Assembly: GCF_001584165.1 (NCBI RefSeq)
Contig: NZ_CP013233.1
Location: forward strand, 2,922,620-2,986,619
DNA length: 64,000 bases
Origin: Collimonas arenae
GTDB lineage: Bacteria > Pseudomonadota > Gammaproteobacteria > Burkholderiales > Burkholderiaceae_D
Direction of reading: 5' to 3'
Below the pieces are notes generated by a model. It had not been told where the DNA came from, made no database searches, and saw only the letters and a list, made by a program, of their open reading frames with translations. A program made the position numbers and the translations under genes. How positions within the stretch are numbered: the stretch's first letter is position 1; each line of letters starts with the position of its first letter. This document shows, one piece after another, positions 46,424 to 55,811 of the stretch.

Positions 46424-48220
46424 ATGACAACCATCTCTTCCAAAGAACCTCCAAAGCGCAGTTTGGGCGCACTCGTCGGACTCCTGCCTTTTCTGGCGCC
46501 ATACAAGCGCCAGTTCGTGATGGCCAGCATCGCGCTGCTGATCGCGGCCGGCGCTACCCTGGCGATCCCGTACGCATTCCGGCAAATGATCGACCTCGGT
46601 TTCAGCACCGGCGGCATCCAGGGAGCCAGCCATATCGACCTGTATTTCCTGGCCCTGTTCGGCGTTGCCTGCATATTGGGCGTCGCGACTGCAGCCCGCT
46701 TCTACATGGTGTCGTGGCTCGGCGAACGCGTCACCGCCGACTTGCGCAGCGCAGTGTATTCGCATGTGGTAACGCAAAGCCCGCAATTCTTTGAAACCAC
46801 CAAGACCGGTGAAGTGCTGTCGCGCATTACTACCGACACCACCCTGATCCAGGCGCTGGTCGGCACCAGCATCTCGATGGCACTACGCAATGGCCTGCTG
46901 TTCATCGGCGGCCTGGCGATGCTGTTCATCACCAGCGTCAAGTTGAGTTCGATCATCATCGTCATGCTGGCGTTGGTGGTGCTGCCGATCGTATTTTACG
47001 GCCGCCGCGTGCGCAAACTCTCGCGCGCTTCGCAGGACCGAGTGGCCGACGCCTCGGCGATGGCTGGTGAAATCCTCAATGCGATGCCGACCGTGCAAGC
47101 CTTCACGCACGAGAATATCGAAGCGCAACGTTTCAGCGTTTCAGTGGAAAATGCATTCGGTACGGCGATGGAACGCATCCGCGCTCGTTCGGTACTGACC
47201 ATGATGGTCATCCTGCTGGTGTTCGGCGCCATCGTGTTCGTGTTGTGGCTGGGTGCGCACGCCGTGGTCCAGGGTCGCATGAGCGGCGGCGAACTCGGTC
47301 AGTTCATCCTGTATGCAGCGCTGCTGGCCGGTTCCATCGGCGCCCTGGCTGAAGTGATGGGCGATGCCCAGCGCGCCGCCGGCGCCACGGAAAGGCTCTT
47401 GGAACTGCTGTCGGCGCAATCGCCGGTGCAATCGGTGCTGTTGCCGGATACCCTGCCGCCGCGCACCGCGCAAGGCGCGGCGCTGACGCTGGAAAACATC
47501 GGCTTCCGCTATCCATCGCGGCCGGAAAGCGCCGCGCTGCATGGCTTGTCGCTGGATATCAGACCTGGGGAAACGGTCGCCGTGGTTGGTCCGTCAGGGG
47601 CCGGCAAGACCACCCTGTTCCAGCTGCTGTTGCGCTTCTATGATCCACAGCAAGGCAGCATCAAGCTCGACGGCGTCGATATCAAATATCTGGATTTGCA
47701 TACCCTGCGCGGGGCGATCGGCATCGTTCCTCAGGACACGGTGATTTTCTCTGCTAACGCAATGGAAAATATCCGTTACGGTCGGGTCGGCGCCAGCGAT
47801 GATGAAGTGATCGCTGCGGCAAAAATGGCCGCAGCCGATGAATTCATCGTGCGCCTGCCGGAAGGCTATCAATCGTTCCTGGGCGAACGCGGTGTGCGCC
47901 TTTCCGGCGGCCAGCGGCAACGCATCGCGATTGCGCGCGCATTGTTGAAGAACCCGCCACTGTTGCTGCTGGATGAAGCCACCAGCGCCCTCGATGCCGA
48001 ATCGGAGCGCGCGGTACAAGGTGCGCTGGAAGCGGCGATGGTCGGCCGGACTACGCTGGTCATCGCACATCGCCTGGCGACTGTACAACGTGCCGACCGC
48101 ATCATCGTGCTGGAGCATGGGCATGTCGTCGAATCCGGCACGCACACCGAGTTGGTGGCACAGAATGGGTTGTATGCCAGTCTGGCCGCATTGCAGTTCA
48201 ACATCAACACCGAATCTTAA
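46424..48220 (+). CDS. MsbA-like ABC exporter (fused membrane and ATPase domains)
   Basis: 598 aa half-transporter. Six membrane helices in residues 20-310, then an ATP-binding domain: Walker A GPSGAGKTT (about 391-399), Q loop VPQD, signature RLSGGQRQRIAIARALL, Walker B LLLLDEATSALD and H loop IAHRLATV. It works as a homodimer exporting lipids or drugs. ATG at 46424 was preferred although the SD is weak; an earlier in-frame ATG at 46364 is possible. Followed 65 bp later by an ene-reductase. Confidence 0.9.
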   Translation: MTTISSKEPPKRSLGALVGLLPFLAPYKRQFVMASIALLIAAGATLAIPYAFRQMIDLGFSTGGIQGASHIDLYFLALFGVACILGVATAARFYMVSWLGERVTADLRSAVYSHVVTQSPQFFETTKTGEVLSRITTDTTLIQALVGTSISMALRNGLLFIGGLAMLFITSVKLSSIIIVMLALVVLPIVFYGRRVRKLSRASQDRVADASAMAGEILNAMPTVQAFTHENIEAQRFSVSVENAFGTAMERIRARSVLTMMVILLVFGAIVFVLWLGAHAVVQGRMSGGELGQFILYAALLAGSIGALAEVMGDAQRAAGATERLLELLSAQSPVQSVLLPDTLPPRTAQGAALTLENIGFRYPSRPESAALHGLSLDIRPGETVAVVGPSGAGKTTLFQLLLRFYDPQQGSIKLDGVDIKYLDLHTLRGAIGIVPQDTVIFSANAMENIRYGRVGASDDEVIAAAKMAAADEFIVRLPEGYQSFLGERGVRLSGGQRQRIAIARALLKNPPLLLLDEATSALDAESERAVQGALEAAMVGRTTLVIAHRLATVQRADRIIVLEHGHVVESGTHTELVAQNGLYASLAALQFNINTES

Positions 48221-48285
48221 CCAACCCGTGCAGCAGTTGAGACATGCAAGCTCTCCCGGCTGCGCATCGGCAACAGGAAATAGAC

Positions 48286-49392
48286 ATGAGCAAATTATTT
48301 TCACCTCTTACCTTGCGCAGCGTGACGCTGGCCAACCGCATCGCCGTCGCGCCGATGTGCCAATACTCGGCGCAAGACGGTTTCGCCAACGACTGGCATC
48401 TGGTGCATCTCGGTGGCCGTGCGGTCGGCGGCGCCGGCCTGGTGATTTTTGAAGCCAGCGCTGTCTTGCCGCAAGGCCGCATTTCGCCGCAGGATCTCGG
48501 CATCTGGAAAGATGAACACATCGCGCCGTTGCGCCGCATCACGCATTTCATCGAACAGCAAGGCGCAGTCGCCGGTATCCAGTTGGCCCATGCCGGCCGC
48601 AAGGCCAGCGTCTGGCGCCCATGGGAAGAGAAACAGGGGCGCGTCGAACCGGAACAAGGTGGCTGGCAAACCGAAGGCCCGTCGGCCATACCATTTGATG
48701 CCAGCTACACCATACCAACTGCGTTGACTGCCGATGGCATCAAAATCGTGGTCAAGGCCTTTGCTGATGCTGCCGTTCGTGCACATAAAGCCGGCTTCAA
48801 GGTCGTGGAAATCCATGCCGCGCACGGCTATCTGCTGCACCAGTTCTTGTCGCCGATCAGCAATCACCGCACTGACCAATATGGTGGATCATTCGAAAAT
48901 CGCACGCGCCTGGTGCTGGAAGTGGTGGCTGCCGTGCGTCAGGTCTGGCCGGAAGAATTGCCATTGCTGGTACGGGTATCGGCGACAGACTGGATCGAAG
49001 GCGGCTGGAATGCGGATGAAACCGTAGCGCTGAGCCGCTTGCTGAGCAAGGCTGGCGTCGATCTGGTTGACGTGTCGAGCGGCGGCAATATCGCTGCCGA
49101 CATTCCGGTCGGACCTGGTTATCAAACCCAGTTTGCCGCCCGCGTTCGCAACGAAGCCGACATTCCAAGTGGTGCAGTTGGCATGATTACCGATGCCATC
49201 CAGGCCGAGCACGTGTTGCGTACAGAACAGGCCGACTTGGTCCTGCTGGCGCGTGAGCTGTTGCGCGACCCTTACTGGCCGTTACATGCAGCCGAGGCAC
49301 TGAAGGATGTCACGTCGTGGCCGCCGCAATACATGCGGGCGACCTCGCGCACGTCGCGGCAGCGGCCGACCGTCGATTACAGTGAAAAATAA
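48286..49392 (+). CDS. Old Yellow Enzyme family ene-reductase (YqjM-like)
   Basis: 368 aa FMN/NAD(P)H oxidoreductase. YqjM-class marks: RIAVAPMCQYSA with the redox-tuning Cys, QLAHAGRKAS, HAAHGYLLHQFLSPISNHRTDQYGG and LVDVSSGG. Reduces activated alkenes such as enones and maleimides. ATG at 48286 chosen for CAGGAAA upstream. Convergent with a LysR gene; electrophile metabolism fits the NemR cluster 1.2 kb on. Confidence 0.93.
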   Translation: MSKLFSPLTLRSVTLANRIAVAPMCQYSAQDGFANDWHLVHLGGRAVGGAGLVIFEASAVLPQGRISPQDLGIWKDEHIAPLRRITHFIEQQGAVAGIQLAHAGRKASVWRPWEEKQGRVEPEQGGWQTEGPSAIPFDASYTIPTALTADGIKIVVKAFADAAVRAHKAGFKVVEIHAAHGYLLHQFLSPISNHRTDQYGGSFENRTRLVLEVVAAVRQVWPEELPLLVRVSATDWIEGGWNADETVALSRLLSKAGVDLVDVSSGGNIAADIPVGPGYQTQFAARVRNEADIPSGAVGMITDAIQAEHVLRTEQADLVLLARELLRDPYWPLHAAEALKDVTSWPPQYMRATSRTSRQRPTVDYSEK

Positions 49393-49473
49393 TGTAGTTT
49401 TTTGCACTTCCGCCAGGCCAGTACCGACATCACTCAATGATCATCGATGCTGGCCAGGGCCTCCGGCGCAACA

Positions 49474-50412
49474 TCAGCGGCCGGTCGACATACCAAGGCC
49501 GGCCGATACTTCGGCAATCAGGCGGCGTAGCCAGACCACATCCGGCGCCACGTGCGAGCGCGCATGCCATAGCATGTAGAAACGCATTTTCGGCATGTCG
49601 AAAGGTAGTGGAAACACGCCGATCGGCCACTCTTCAGTGATATGTTCAGCAAACTGCCGGCCGGTAGTGAAGATCAGGTCCGATTTCGCCAGCACGTGCG
49701 GCACCAGCGCAAAATATGGAATCGTCACCTGCACGTTGCGCTTCAAACCCTGTTCGGCCAGCGCCGCATCGATACCGCTGCGATGCCCTTCGATGTAAGG
49801 TGTCGGCGCCAGATGCGGCATCTCCAGGTAATACTTGAGAGTCAACCCCTTCTTTGCCACCGGATGATCGCGATGCATCATGCACACCACGTCGTCGTCA
49901 AACAATTGCGCCAGGTGCAAGTGCTCAGGCGGATCGGGCCAGTTGCCGATCACCAGGTCAAAGCGGCCAGTTTCCAATGCATTCGCATAATCCAGGTTGG
50001 CGTCCAGCGCATGCACCATCAGGCTGGCGCCCGGCGCCCGGCGCCGCAATTGCTCGATGATGGATGGAATGAGCAGTACGTTGAGGTAGTCCGGCGTTCC
50101 GATATGGAACACGCGCGCCGTGCTGTCAGCCTCGAAAGCGGCCACCGGCGCTGCGATTTTCTCAATCACTTCCAGCCCTTGCTTAGCCAGCGCCAGCAAT
50201 TCCTGTCCGCGCTCGGTCGGCACCATCCCTGTCTTGCCGCGCACCAGGATCGCATCGCCAGTCAGTTCGCGTAGACGCTTGAGCGTATTACTGATGGTTG
50301 GCTGCGACTGTCCCAGCTTGATCGCAGTGCGCGACACGCTTTTTTCCACCAGCAAAGTGTGCAAAACACGCAGCAAGTAAGTATCAAGGTGGTGGTTGGT
50401 ACGGGATGTCAT
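49474..50412 (-). CDS. LysR-family regulator (NodD/LinR-like)
   Basis: 312 aa. HTH at about 25-48 (SVSRTAIKLGQSQPTISNTLKRLRE), effector domain with DYLNVLLIPSIIEQLRRRAP and FDLVIGNWPDPP. The start HHLDTYLLRVLHTLLVEKS fits the NodD/LinR-like branch, regulators that bind aromatic or other small ligands. Divergent from the nemR gene, 219 bp between starts. Target unknown. Confidence 0.9.
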   Translation of the reverse strand: MTSRTNHHLDTYLLRVLHTLLVEKSVSRTAIKLGQSQPTISNTLKRLRELTGDAILVRGKTGMVPTERGQELLALAKQGLEVIEKIAAPVAAFEADSTARVFHIGTPDYLNVLLIPSIIEQLRRRAPGASLMVHALDANLDYANALETGRFDLVIGNWPDPPEHLHLAQLFDDDVVCMMHRDHPVAKKGLTLKYYLEMPHLAPTPYIEGHRSGIDAALAEQGLKRNVQVTIPYFALVPHVLAKSDLIFTTGRQFAEHITEEWPIGVFPLPFDMPKMRFYMLWHARSHVAPDVVWLRRLIAEVSAGLGMSTGR

Positions 50413-50603
50413 GGGCGCACTAAAAAATGTGGGGAAATATCAACTTTCGTACAAATATGAAAATTGGATAATAAACCTCACCAGCATAACGGATATGCGT
50501 AAACATGAATAGTCGTCGGGAAAGCATGACTGGACAACGCAGAAGTATCGAATCAACCCGGTTTTGCCGAATTTTCATACTAGATTGTCAGTTTTTTATT
50601 TTC

Positions 50604-50618
50604 TAGACGACCGGTCTA
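50604..50618. promoter_or_regulatory. NemR-type operator upstream of nemR
   Basis: TAGAC-GACCG-GTCTA, a 15-bp dyad 14 bp before the first nemR ATG. E. coli NemR binds TAGACC...GGTCTA-type sites, so autoregulation is likely. Confidence 0.7.
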
Positions 50619-50631
50619 ATTTTGATTTACA

Positions 50632-51255
50632 ATGATCGACATCATGCGAACCAACTACCACACCACCAAACGCCACATCCTCGACGCAGGGCAGAAAATC
50701 ATCGCTGTCAAAGGCTTCTCTGGAGTCGGACTGAGCGAGATTCTGAGTGCTGCGGCGATCCCCAAAGGTTCGTTCTATCACTACTTCGGCTCGAAAGAAC
50801 AATATGGCCGGGCGTTGATGGAACAATATGTTGAAGATTATCTGCAAGCGCTCGAACAGCTCTTGCAGCATGCAGACCACTCGGATCAGCGGGTCCATGA
50901 TTCCGCACGGGAACGTTTGCTGCGTTACTGGAGCAACTGGCGCGAGACCCAGGCCGGCGCCGAAGCCATGGACAAGTGCCTGGTGGTCAAGCTCAGCGCC
51001 GAAGTAGCCGACCTGTCAGACGATATGCGCCTGGTCTTGTGCGAAGGCACCCAACAGGTCATGGCCCGTCTCGCCGACTGTATCGAGGAAGGTATCGGCG
51101 ATGGTTCCCTGAAACCCGAACTGGAACCCCAAAAAACCGCGCAGATGCTTTATCAGCTATGGTTAGGTGCAAGCCTGCTGGCCAAGCTTCAGCGCGATAG
51201 TAGCCCACTCGACAACGCCATGGAAACCACCCTGGACGTGCTTGCGTTACCCTGA
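50632..51255 (+). CDS. nemR: TetR-family electrophile/hypochlorite-responsive repressor NemR
   Basis: 207 aa. HTH within about 20-50 (GFSGVGLSEILSAAAIPKGSFYHYFGSKE). The block DKCLVVKLSAEVADLSDDMR aligns with E. coli NemR, and its cysteine corresponds to the redox-active Cys106 there. The C-terminal QMLYQLWLGASLLAKLQ also matches. Start may be 50632 or the ATG at 50644; neither has a strong SD. It should derepress the downstream genes on exposure to quinones, aldehydes or HOCl. Confidence 0.87.
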   Translation: MIDIMRTNYHTTKRHILDAGQKIIAVKGFSGVGLSEILSAAAIPKGSFYHYFGSKEQYGRALMEQYVEDYLQALEQLLQHADHSDQRVHDSARERLLRYWSNWRETQAGAEAMDKCLVVKLSAEVADLSDDMRLVLCEGTQQVMARLADCIEEGIGDGSLKPELEPQKTAQMLYQLWLGASLLAKLQRDSSPLDNAMETTLDVLALP

Positions 51256-51320
51256 CTCATCCAGACATCATCACACACGCCTGCGTACTTGCAAGCGCAT
51301 ACATTTTTTACCGCTCGAAC

Positions 51321-51335
51321 TAGTTGAGCGGTCTA
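51321..51335. promoter_or_regulatory. Second NemR-type operator, before yqhD
   Basis: TAGTTGAGCGGTCTA matches the nemR site at 12 of 15 positions and keeps the GGTCTA half. It lies 18 bp before the yqhD start. Confidence 0.6.
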
Positions 51336-51353
51336 CTTGCCAAAGGAAATCTC

Positions 51354-52511
51354 ATGTTGAACTTTGAATTCTACAATCCAACCAAAATCGTCTTCGGCCG
51401 CGACACCATCGCCAAACTCGACCATCTGGTGCCGCCAACTGCACGCGTACTGATTTTGTTCGGCGGCGCCAGCGCAAAAAAGACCGGCACGCTCGATGAA
51501 GTCAAAGCTGCACTCGGCAAGCGTGAAATCCATGAATTTGCCGGCATCGAGCCGAATCCAAGCTATGAAACACTCATGCAAGCGGTTGAGCAAGTGCGCA
51601 GCAAGAACATTGATTTCCTGCTCGCAGTGGGCGGCGGCTCGGTAATCGACGGCACCAAGTTTGTCGCCGCAGCCGCAAATTTTGAAGGCGAAGCGTGGGA
51701 CATCGCGGTCAAGCGCGGCGCCAATATCACGAGCGCCCTGCCCTTCGGCAGCGTGCTGACCTTGCCGGCGACCGGCTCGGAAATGAATAACGGCGGCGTC
51801 GTCACCCGCAAGTCAATCCAGGCCAAGCTGGCCTTCCATAGCCCGCTGGTGTTCCCGCAATTTTCGATCCTCGATCCGAGCAAAACTTTCACGCTGCCAA
51901 CTCGCCAGATCGCCAACGGCGTGGTCGATGCGTTCGTTCATACGGTTGAGCAGTACCTGACCTATCCGGTGCAAGGCATGGTCCAGGATCGCTTCGCCGA
52001 AGGCTTGTTGCTGAGTCTGATTGAAACCGGACCGCGCGTATTGGCCGAGCCGAACGACTACGATGCCCGCGCCAACCTGATGTGGGTTGCCACCCTCGCG
52101 TTGAACGGCCTGATCGGCGCCGGCGTACCGCAGGACTGGGCCACACACATGTTGGGCCATGAACTGACTGCGCAATACGATATCGACCATGCGCGTACCC
52201 TGGCGATCGTCTTGCCATCCTTGCTATCCGTACGCCGTGAGAGCAAACGTGCCAAACTGCTGCAATATGCGGAACGCGTCTGGCAGATTACCGAAGGCAG
52301 CGAAGATGCGCGCATCGACCTCGCCATCGAACGCACCCGTGATTTCTTTGAAAGCATGGGCATCAAGACCCGCTTGTCGGACTATGAACTGGGCCAGCCT
52401 GCGGTCGAAACGGTGCTGGTGCAACTCGAACAGCACGGCATGACCCGGCTCGGCGAACACCAGGACCACACCCTCGCAGTCAGCCGCAAGATCCTCGAAG
52501 CGGCGCTGTAA
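51354..52511 (+). CDS. yqhD: NADPH-dependent aldehyde reductase YqhD (iron-containing alcohol dehydrogenase)
   Basis: 385 aa. Nucleotide site LLAVGGGSVIDGTKF (about 95-108). Metal ligands fall in GVVDAFVHTVEQYL (Asp, His) and MLGHELTAQYDIDHARTLAI (two His). ATG at 51354 chosen for AAAGGAAATCTC upstream. Reduces toxic aldehydes, including acrolein, methylglyoxal and malondialdehyde. First gene of the electrophile-defence operon under the NemR-type site. Confidence 0.93.
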   Translation: MLNFEFYNPTKIVFGRDTIAKLDHLVPPTARVLILFGGASAKKTGTLDEVKAALGKREIHEFAGIEPNPSYETLMQAVEQVRSKNIDFLLAVGGGSVIDGTKFVAAAANFEGEAWDIAVKRGANITSALPFGSVLTLPATGSEMNNGGVVTRKSIQAKLAFHSPLVFPQFSILDPSKTFTLPTRQIANGVVDAFVHTVEQYLTYPVQGMVQDRFAEGLLLSLIETGPRVLAEPNDYDARANLMWVATLALNGLIGAGVPQDWATHMLGHELTAQYDIDHARTLAIVLPSLLSVRRESKRAKLLQYAERVWQITEGSEDARIDLAIERTRDFFESMGIKTRLSDYELGQPAVETVLVQLEQHGMTRLGEHQDHTLAVSRKILEAAL

Positions 52512-52585
52512 AACAGACACTTCACCGATTCTGTCCGCGCCGGCAAAGCAATGCCGGCTTTCATCCCACTCAAGGAGTAGCGAAC

Positions 52586-53617
52586 ATGTCACAAAGCAAA
52601 ACCATCAACCGCCGTATCCTGCTGGCCTCGCGCCCGAACGGCGCCCCGACTGTAGAGAATTTCAAGCTGGACCAAAGTCCAGTACCTGTACCCGCTGCCG
52701 GCCAGGTGTTGCTGCGCACGGTTTATCTTTCGCTCGATCCGTATATGCGCGGCCGCATGAGCGATGCGCCTTCGTATGCGGCCCCGGTTGAAGTCGGCGG
52801 CGTCATGGTCGGCGGCACGGTAGCGCGGGTAGAGGCCTCGGAAAATCCAGCCTACAAGGTCGGCGACCTGGTGCTGAGCTACAGCGGCTGGCAGGACTAT
52901 GCGCTGTCCGACGGCAAAGACCTGGCCAAGCTTGATCCCAAGCTGGGCAAACCATCCTACGCGCTGGGCCTGCTCGGCATGCCCGGCTTCACCGCCTACA
53001 TGGGCTTGCTCGACATCGGCCAGCCCAAGGCCGGTGAAACCGTGGTGGTGGCAGCAGCCACTGGCGCAGTCGGCTCGGTGGTTGGGCAGATTGCCAAGCT
53101 CAAGGGTTGTCGCGTAGTCGGCATCGCTGGCGGCGCCGACAAGTGCAAGTATGCAGTGGCAGAATTGGGCTTCGATGCCTGCATAGATCACCGCGCCACA
53201 GACTTTCCGCAACAGCTCGCGGCCGCCTGCGACAAGGGTATCGACGTGTATTTTGAAAACGTCGGCGGCGCCGTATTCGACGCCGTTCTGCCTTTGCTGA
53301 ACCTGCACGCTCGAGTACCGGTGTGCGGCCTGATCGCCAACTACAACGCTACCGGCAAACCGGAGGGCCCTGACCATCTACCGGGGTTGATGGGCAGATT
53401 GCTGGTACGCCGCATCAAGATGCAAGGCTTCATCATCTTTGACTACCAACCGCGCTACATGGAATTTTTCAAAGAGATGAGCAGCTGGGTCGCCGCCGGA
53501 AAATTCAAATACCGCGAAGATGTGGTCGACGGCCTTGAGAATGCACCGCAAGCCTTTATCGGCCTGCTGGAAGGAAAAAATTTCGGCAAGCTGGTGATAC
53601 GCGCCGGCGAAGAATGA
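52586..53617 (+). CDS. NADPH-dependent MDR-family alkenal/curcumin-type reductase
   Basis: 343 aa zinc-free medium-chain reductase. LSLDPYMRGRMSD and GVMVGGTVARVEAS (50-85) are typical of the leukotriene-B4-dehydrogenase/CurA group; AATGAVGSVVGQIAKLKGCRVVGIAGG binds NADPH; FENVGG is conserved. Reduces the C=C of enals and enones. SD AAGGAG. Follows yqhD by 74 bp, across a GCCGGC hairpin (52539-52558). Confidence 0.92.
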   Translation: MSQSKTINRRILLASRPNGAPTVENFKLDQSPVPVPAAGQVLLRTVYLSLDPYMRGRMSDAPSYAAPVEVGGVMVGGTVARVEASENPAYKVGDLVLSYSGWQDYALSDGKDLAKLDPKLGKPSYALGLLGMPGFTAYMGLLDIGQPKAGETVVVAAATGAVGSVVGQIAKLKGCRVVGIAGGADKCKYAVAELGFDACIDHRATDFPQQLAAACDKGIDVYFENVGGAVFDAVLPLLNLHARVPVCGLIANYNATGKPEGPDHLPGLMGRLLVRRIKMQGFIIFDYQPRYMEFFKEMSSWVAAGKFKYREDVVDGLENAPQAFIGLLEGKNFGKLVIRAGEE

Positions 53618-53659
53618 ACGATCTTAGTATCGCTTATCGCTAAACCAAAAGGAATCCGC

Positions 53660-54337
53660 ATGAACATATTATTGGTACTAACCTCGCATGACAAACTGGG
53701 CAACACAGGCAAGAAAACCGGCTTCTGGCTGGAAGAATTCGCCGCCCCCTATTATGCTTTCCTGGACGCCGGCGCCAAACTGACCTTGGCCTCTCCGCAA
53801 GGCGGCCAACCGCCGCTCGACCCGAAGAGCGACGAACCCGATGCCCAGACCGAAGCCACCGAACGCTTCCGCAAAGACAGCGCCGCACAAGCCGCGCTGG
53901 CCTCAACCATCAAGCTGTCGACGGTGCAGGCGAAAGACTACGACGCCGTGTTTTACCCTGGTGGACACGGCCCACTTTGGGACCTGGCGGAAGACAAGGA
54001 TTCGATCGCACTGATCGAAGCCATGTACGCCGCAGGAAAACCAGTATCCGCCGTATGCCACGCCCCAGGCGTATTGCGCCATGTCCGCGCAACTGACGGC
54101 ACACCGCTGGTCAAAGGAAAAAAGGTCACCGGTTTTTCAGACAGCGAAGAAGCAGCGGTACAACTGACCGATATCGTGCCGTTCCTGGTGGAAGCTGAAT
54201 TGAAACGACTTGGCGGCGATTACAGCAAAGGCGCGGATTGGGGCAGTTATGCGGTAGTTGATGGCAACCTGATTACCGGACAAAATCCGGCGTCTTCAGT
54301 TGCAGTGGCTGAGCTGGTGTTGAAAATGTTGGCTTAA
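53660..54337 (+). CDS. DJ-1/PfpI-family protein (Hsp31/glyoxalase III-like)
   Basis: 225 aa. The nucleophile elbow AVCHAPGVL (Cys at about 134) and FYPGGHGPLWDL are the Hsp31-like class I glutamine-amidotransferase fold. Such enzymes convert methylglyoxal to lactate without glutathione or act as chaperones. Close fit with the aldehyde-reducing neighbours. SD AAAAGGAA before the ATG. Last gene of the cluster; a repeat-rich region follows. Confidence 0.9.
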   Translation: MNILLVLTSHDKLGNTGKKTGFWLEEFAAPYYAFLDAGAKLTLASPQGGQPPLDPKSDEPDAQTEATERFRKDSAAQAALASTIKLSTVQAKDYDAVFYPGGHGPLWDLAEDKDSIALIEAMYAAGKPVSAVCHAPGVLRHVRATDGTPLVKGKKVTGFSDSEEAAVQLTDIVPFLVEAELKRLGGDYSKGADWGSYAVVDGNLITGQNPASSVAVAELVLKMLA

Positions 54338-54386
54338 GGTTGCTGCAGGCAAGGTATCGACCACAATCTGATGTACTCCGTGGTCC

Positions 54387-54449
54387 GTTAAATGGGGTCA
54401 GAGTAATTTTCGCAAAAGACCGCGAAAAAAAACTCTGACCCCATTTAAC
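54387..54449. repeat. Inverted repeat A (GTTAAATGGGGTCAGAGT)
   Basis: Perfect 18-bp arms (54387-54404 and 54432-54449) with inner complementary TTTTCGC/GCGAAAA. The GGGGTCAGAGT...ACTCTGACCCC pattern is widespread in beta- and gammaproteobacteria, often near REP-associated transposases; none is present here. Confidence 0.8.
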
Positions 54450-54458
54450 TGCTCGGGG

Positions 54459-54522
54459 TTGGTTTTGATGTTGCTGTTGGTTTTGATGTTGCTGTTGGTT
54501 TTGATGTTGGTTTTGATGTTGC
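54459..54522. repeat. Tandem repeat, 18-bp unit TTGGTTTTGATGTTGCTG
   Basis: Two exact units (54459-54476, 54477-54494), a shortened 12-bp unit and a fourth partial one. Directly after repeat A. Open frames over it (Ser-Lys-Pro-Thr or Asn-Ile-Lys-Thr repeats) are artefacts of the repetition. Confidence 0.75.
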
Positions 54523-54839
54523 TTTTGACTTCTCGCATGCTGACGTTGCCTTCCCTTCGGTCCCCGACGGGTGACAGTCGGGAATGATGGGACACATGTT
54601 TGAGCGAAGCGAGTTTGTGTCCCATCCGACTGGCGCACGGCTCATTTGGGGACCCGCCGAAGGCGGGCAACGGCTGTGCGATCGCCTTTCTTTGCTTACT
54701 TTCGGGCGCCCGGCTAGGGGCGAAGCAAAGAAAGTGAGTAGCTGCCGGGCTACCCCGGCTAGCATCCACGGAGTAGCAACCGCTTTAATTAGAATCAGAC
54801 AAACAAAGCTGATGCACCACAGCACTCACTCCGTGGCCC
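54523..54839. other. Gene-free mosaic segment with inverted motifs
   Basis: Contains complementary pieces (TTTCTTTGCTTACTTTC with GAAGCAAAGAAAGTGAGTAG around a GC-rich centre, about 54688-54740) and gtttgagcgaagcgagtttg. Looks like assorted non-autonomous repeat debris lying between inverted repeats A and B, possibly a MITE-like unit. No coding sequence supported. Confidence 0.5.
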
Positions 54840-54904
54840 GTTAAAAGGGGTCAGAGTAATTTTCGGCAAAACCCCGCCGAAAAAAAACTCCGACCCCATT
54901 TAAC
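54840..54904. repeat. Inverted repeat B (variant of A)
   Basis: Arms GTTAAAAGGGGTCAGAGT (54840-54857) and ACTCCGACCCCATTTAAC (54887-54904), with two mismatches, around TTTTCGGC...GCCGAAAA. Same family as repeat A, 450 bp away. Confidence 0.8.
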
Positions 54905-54986
54905 TTCGTTTCAGATGGTATCAAGCGCAATCGATCGCAAGTCTGTGGCGCCTACGCCGCCAGCGCCATCTCGCTACCGCAAAAAA

Positions 54987-55637
54987 TTACTTTGTCCCGA
55001 AAATACGATCACCCGCATCACCCAGGCCCGGCACAATGTACGCATGCTCGTCAAGATGCGAATCCAGGCTAGCCACATACAACTTGACCCCAGGATGCGC
55101 ATCCTGGAACACCTGAACACCCTCCGGCGCAGCCACCAGCGCCAGGAAAATGATCTGCTCGTCGCCGACGCCACGCTTCTTCAGCACATCCACCGCATGC
55201 ACTGCGGAATTACCGGTCGCCACCATCGGATCGCAGACAATAAAAATCCGTTCCGCCAGATCAGGCAAACGTACCAGATACTCCACCGGCTGATGCGTAT
55301 CCGGATCGCGATACACGCCAATGTGTCCAACCCGCGCCGACGGCACCAGATCCAGCAAACCATCGCTCATGCCGATCCCGGCCCGCAACACCGGCACCAC
55401 CGCCAGCTTGCGCCCCGCGATCACCGGCGCGTCCATGCTCTGCATCGGCGTTTCAATCAACTGTGTGGTCAACGGCAGGTCACGCGTGATTTCATAGCCC
55501 ATCAGCAGCGTGATCTCGCGCAGCAACTGGCGGAACGTGCGCGTCGAGGTTTCCTTGCTCCGCATGTGCGTCAGCTTGTGCTGGATCAAAGGATGGTTAA
55601 GGATGAAAAGATTCGGGAAGCGTGGGTCGTTAAGCAT
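54987..55637 (-). CDS. upp: Uracil phosphoribosyltransferase
   Basis: 216 aa. Salvages uracil to UMP with PRPP. PRPP-binding [22 protein letters not shown] (about 138-159), [28 protein letters not shown] and C-terminal [19 protein letters not shown] are the family core. ATG at 55637 ([11 protein letters not shown]) agrees with related proteins although no SD is visible; a TTG seven codons earlier is less likely. Isolated gene between the repeat block and merR. Confidence 0.94.
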   Translation of the reverse strand: MLNDPRFPNLFILNHPLIQHKLTHMRSKETSTRTFRQLLREITLLMGYEITRDLPLTTQLIETPMQSMDAPVIAGRKLAVVPVLRAGIGMSDGLLDLVPSARVGHIGVYRDPDTHQPVEYLVRLPDLAERIFIVCDPMVATGNSAVHAVDVLKKRGVGDEQIIFLALVAAPEGVQVFQDAHPGVKLYVASLDSHLDEHAYIVPGLGDAGDRIFGTK

Positions 55638-55772
55638 AAGTAATTTTTGGTGTGACAAAATTCAAAGCCGCTGCAGCCTGTCGAATTGCCTGTTCCTTGC
55701 GGCACTCTCTTCAATCGGCTCGGCAAGAAAAGGAAGGCATTGAACGAAACTGACAGCGCTCGGTATTTCAAA

Positions 55773-55797
55773 TAAAAAAGGGGAGATTTCTCTCCCC
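55773..55797 (-). terminator. Terminator of the thrS-...-merR cluster
   Basis: On the minus strand GGGGAGA-GAAA-TCTCCCC is followed by a T-run (TTTTTT), just past the merR stop. Confidence 0.85.
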
Positions 55798-55811
55798 CGC
55801 TTGTTCAGCAT

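Noticed and set aside
54445..54825. Open frame with Ser-Lys-Pro-Thr repeats
   Set aside because: Created by the 18-bp tandem repeat; other frames of the same DNA give equally repetitive peptides and no start signal is present.
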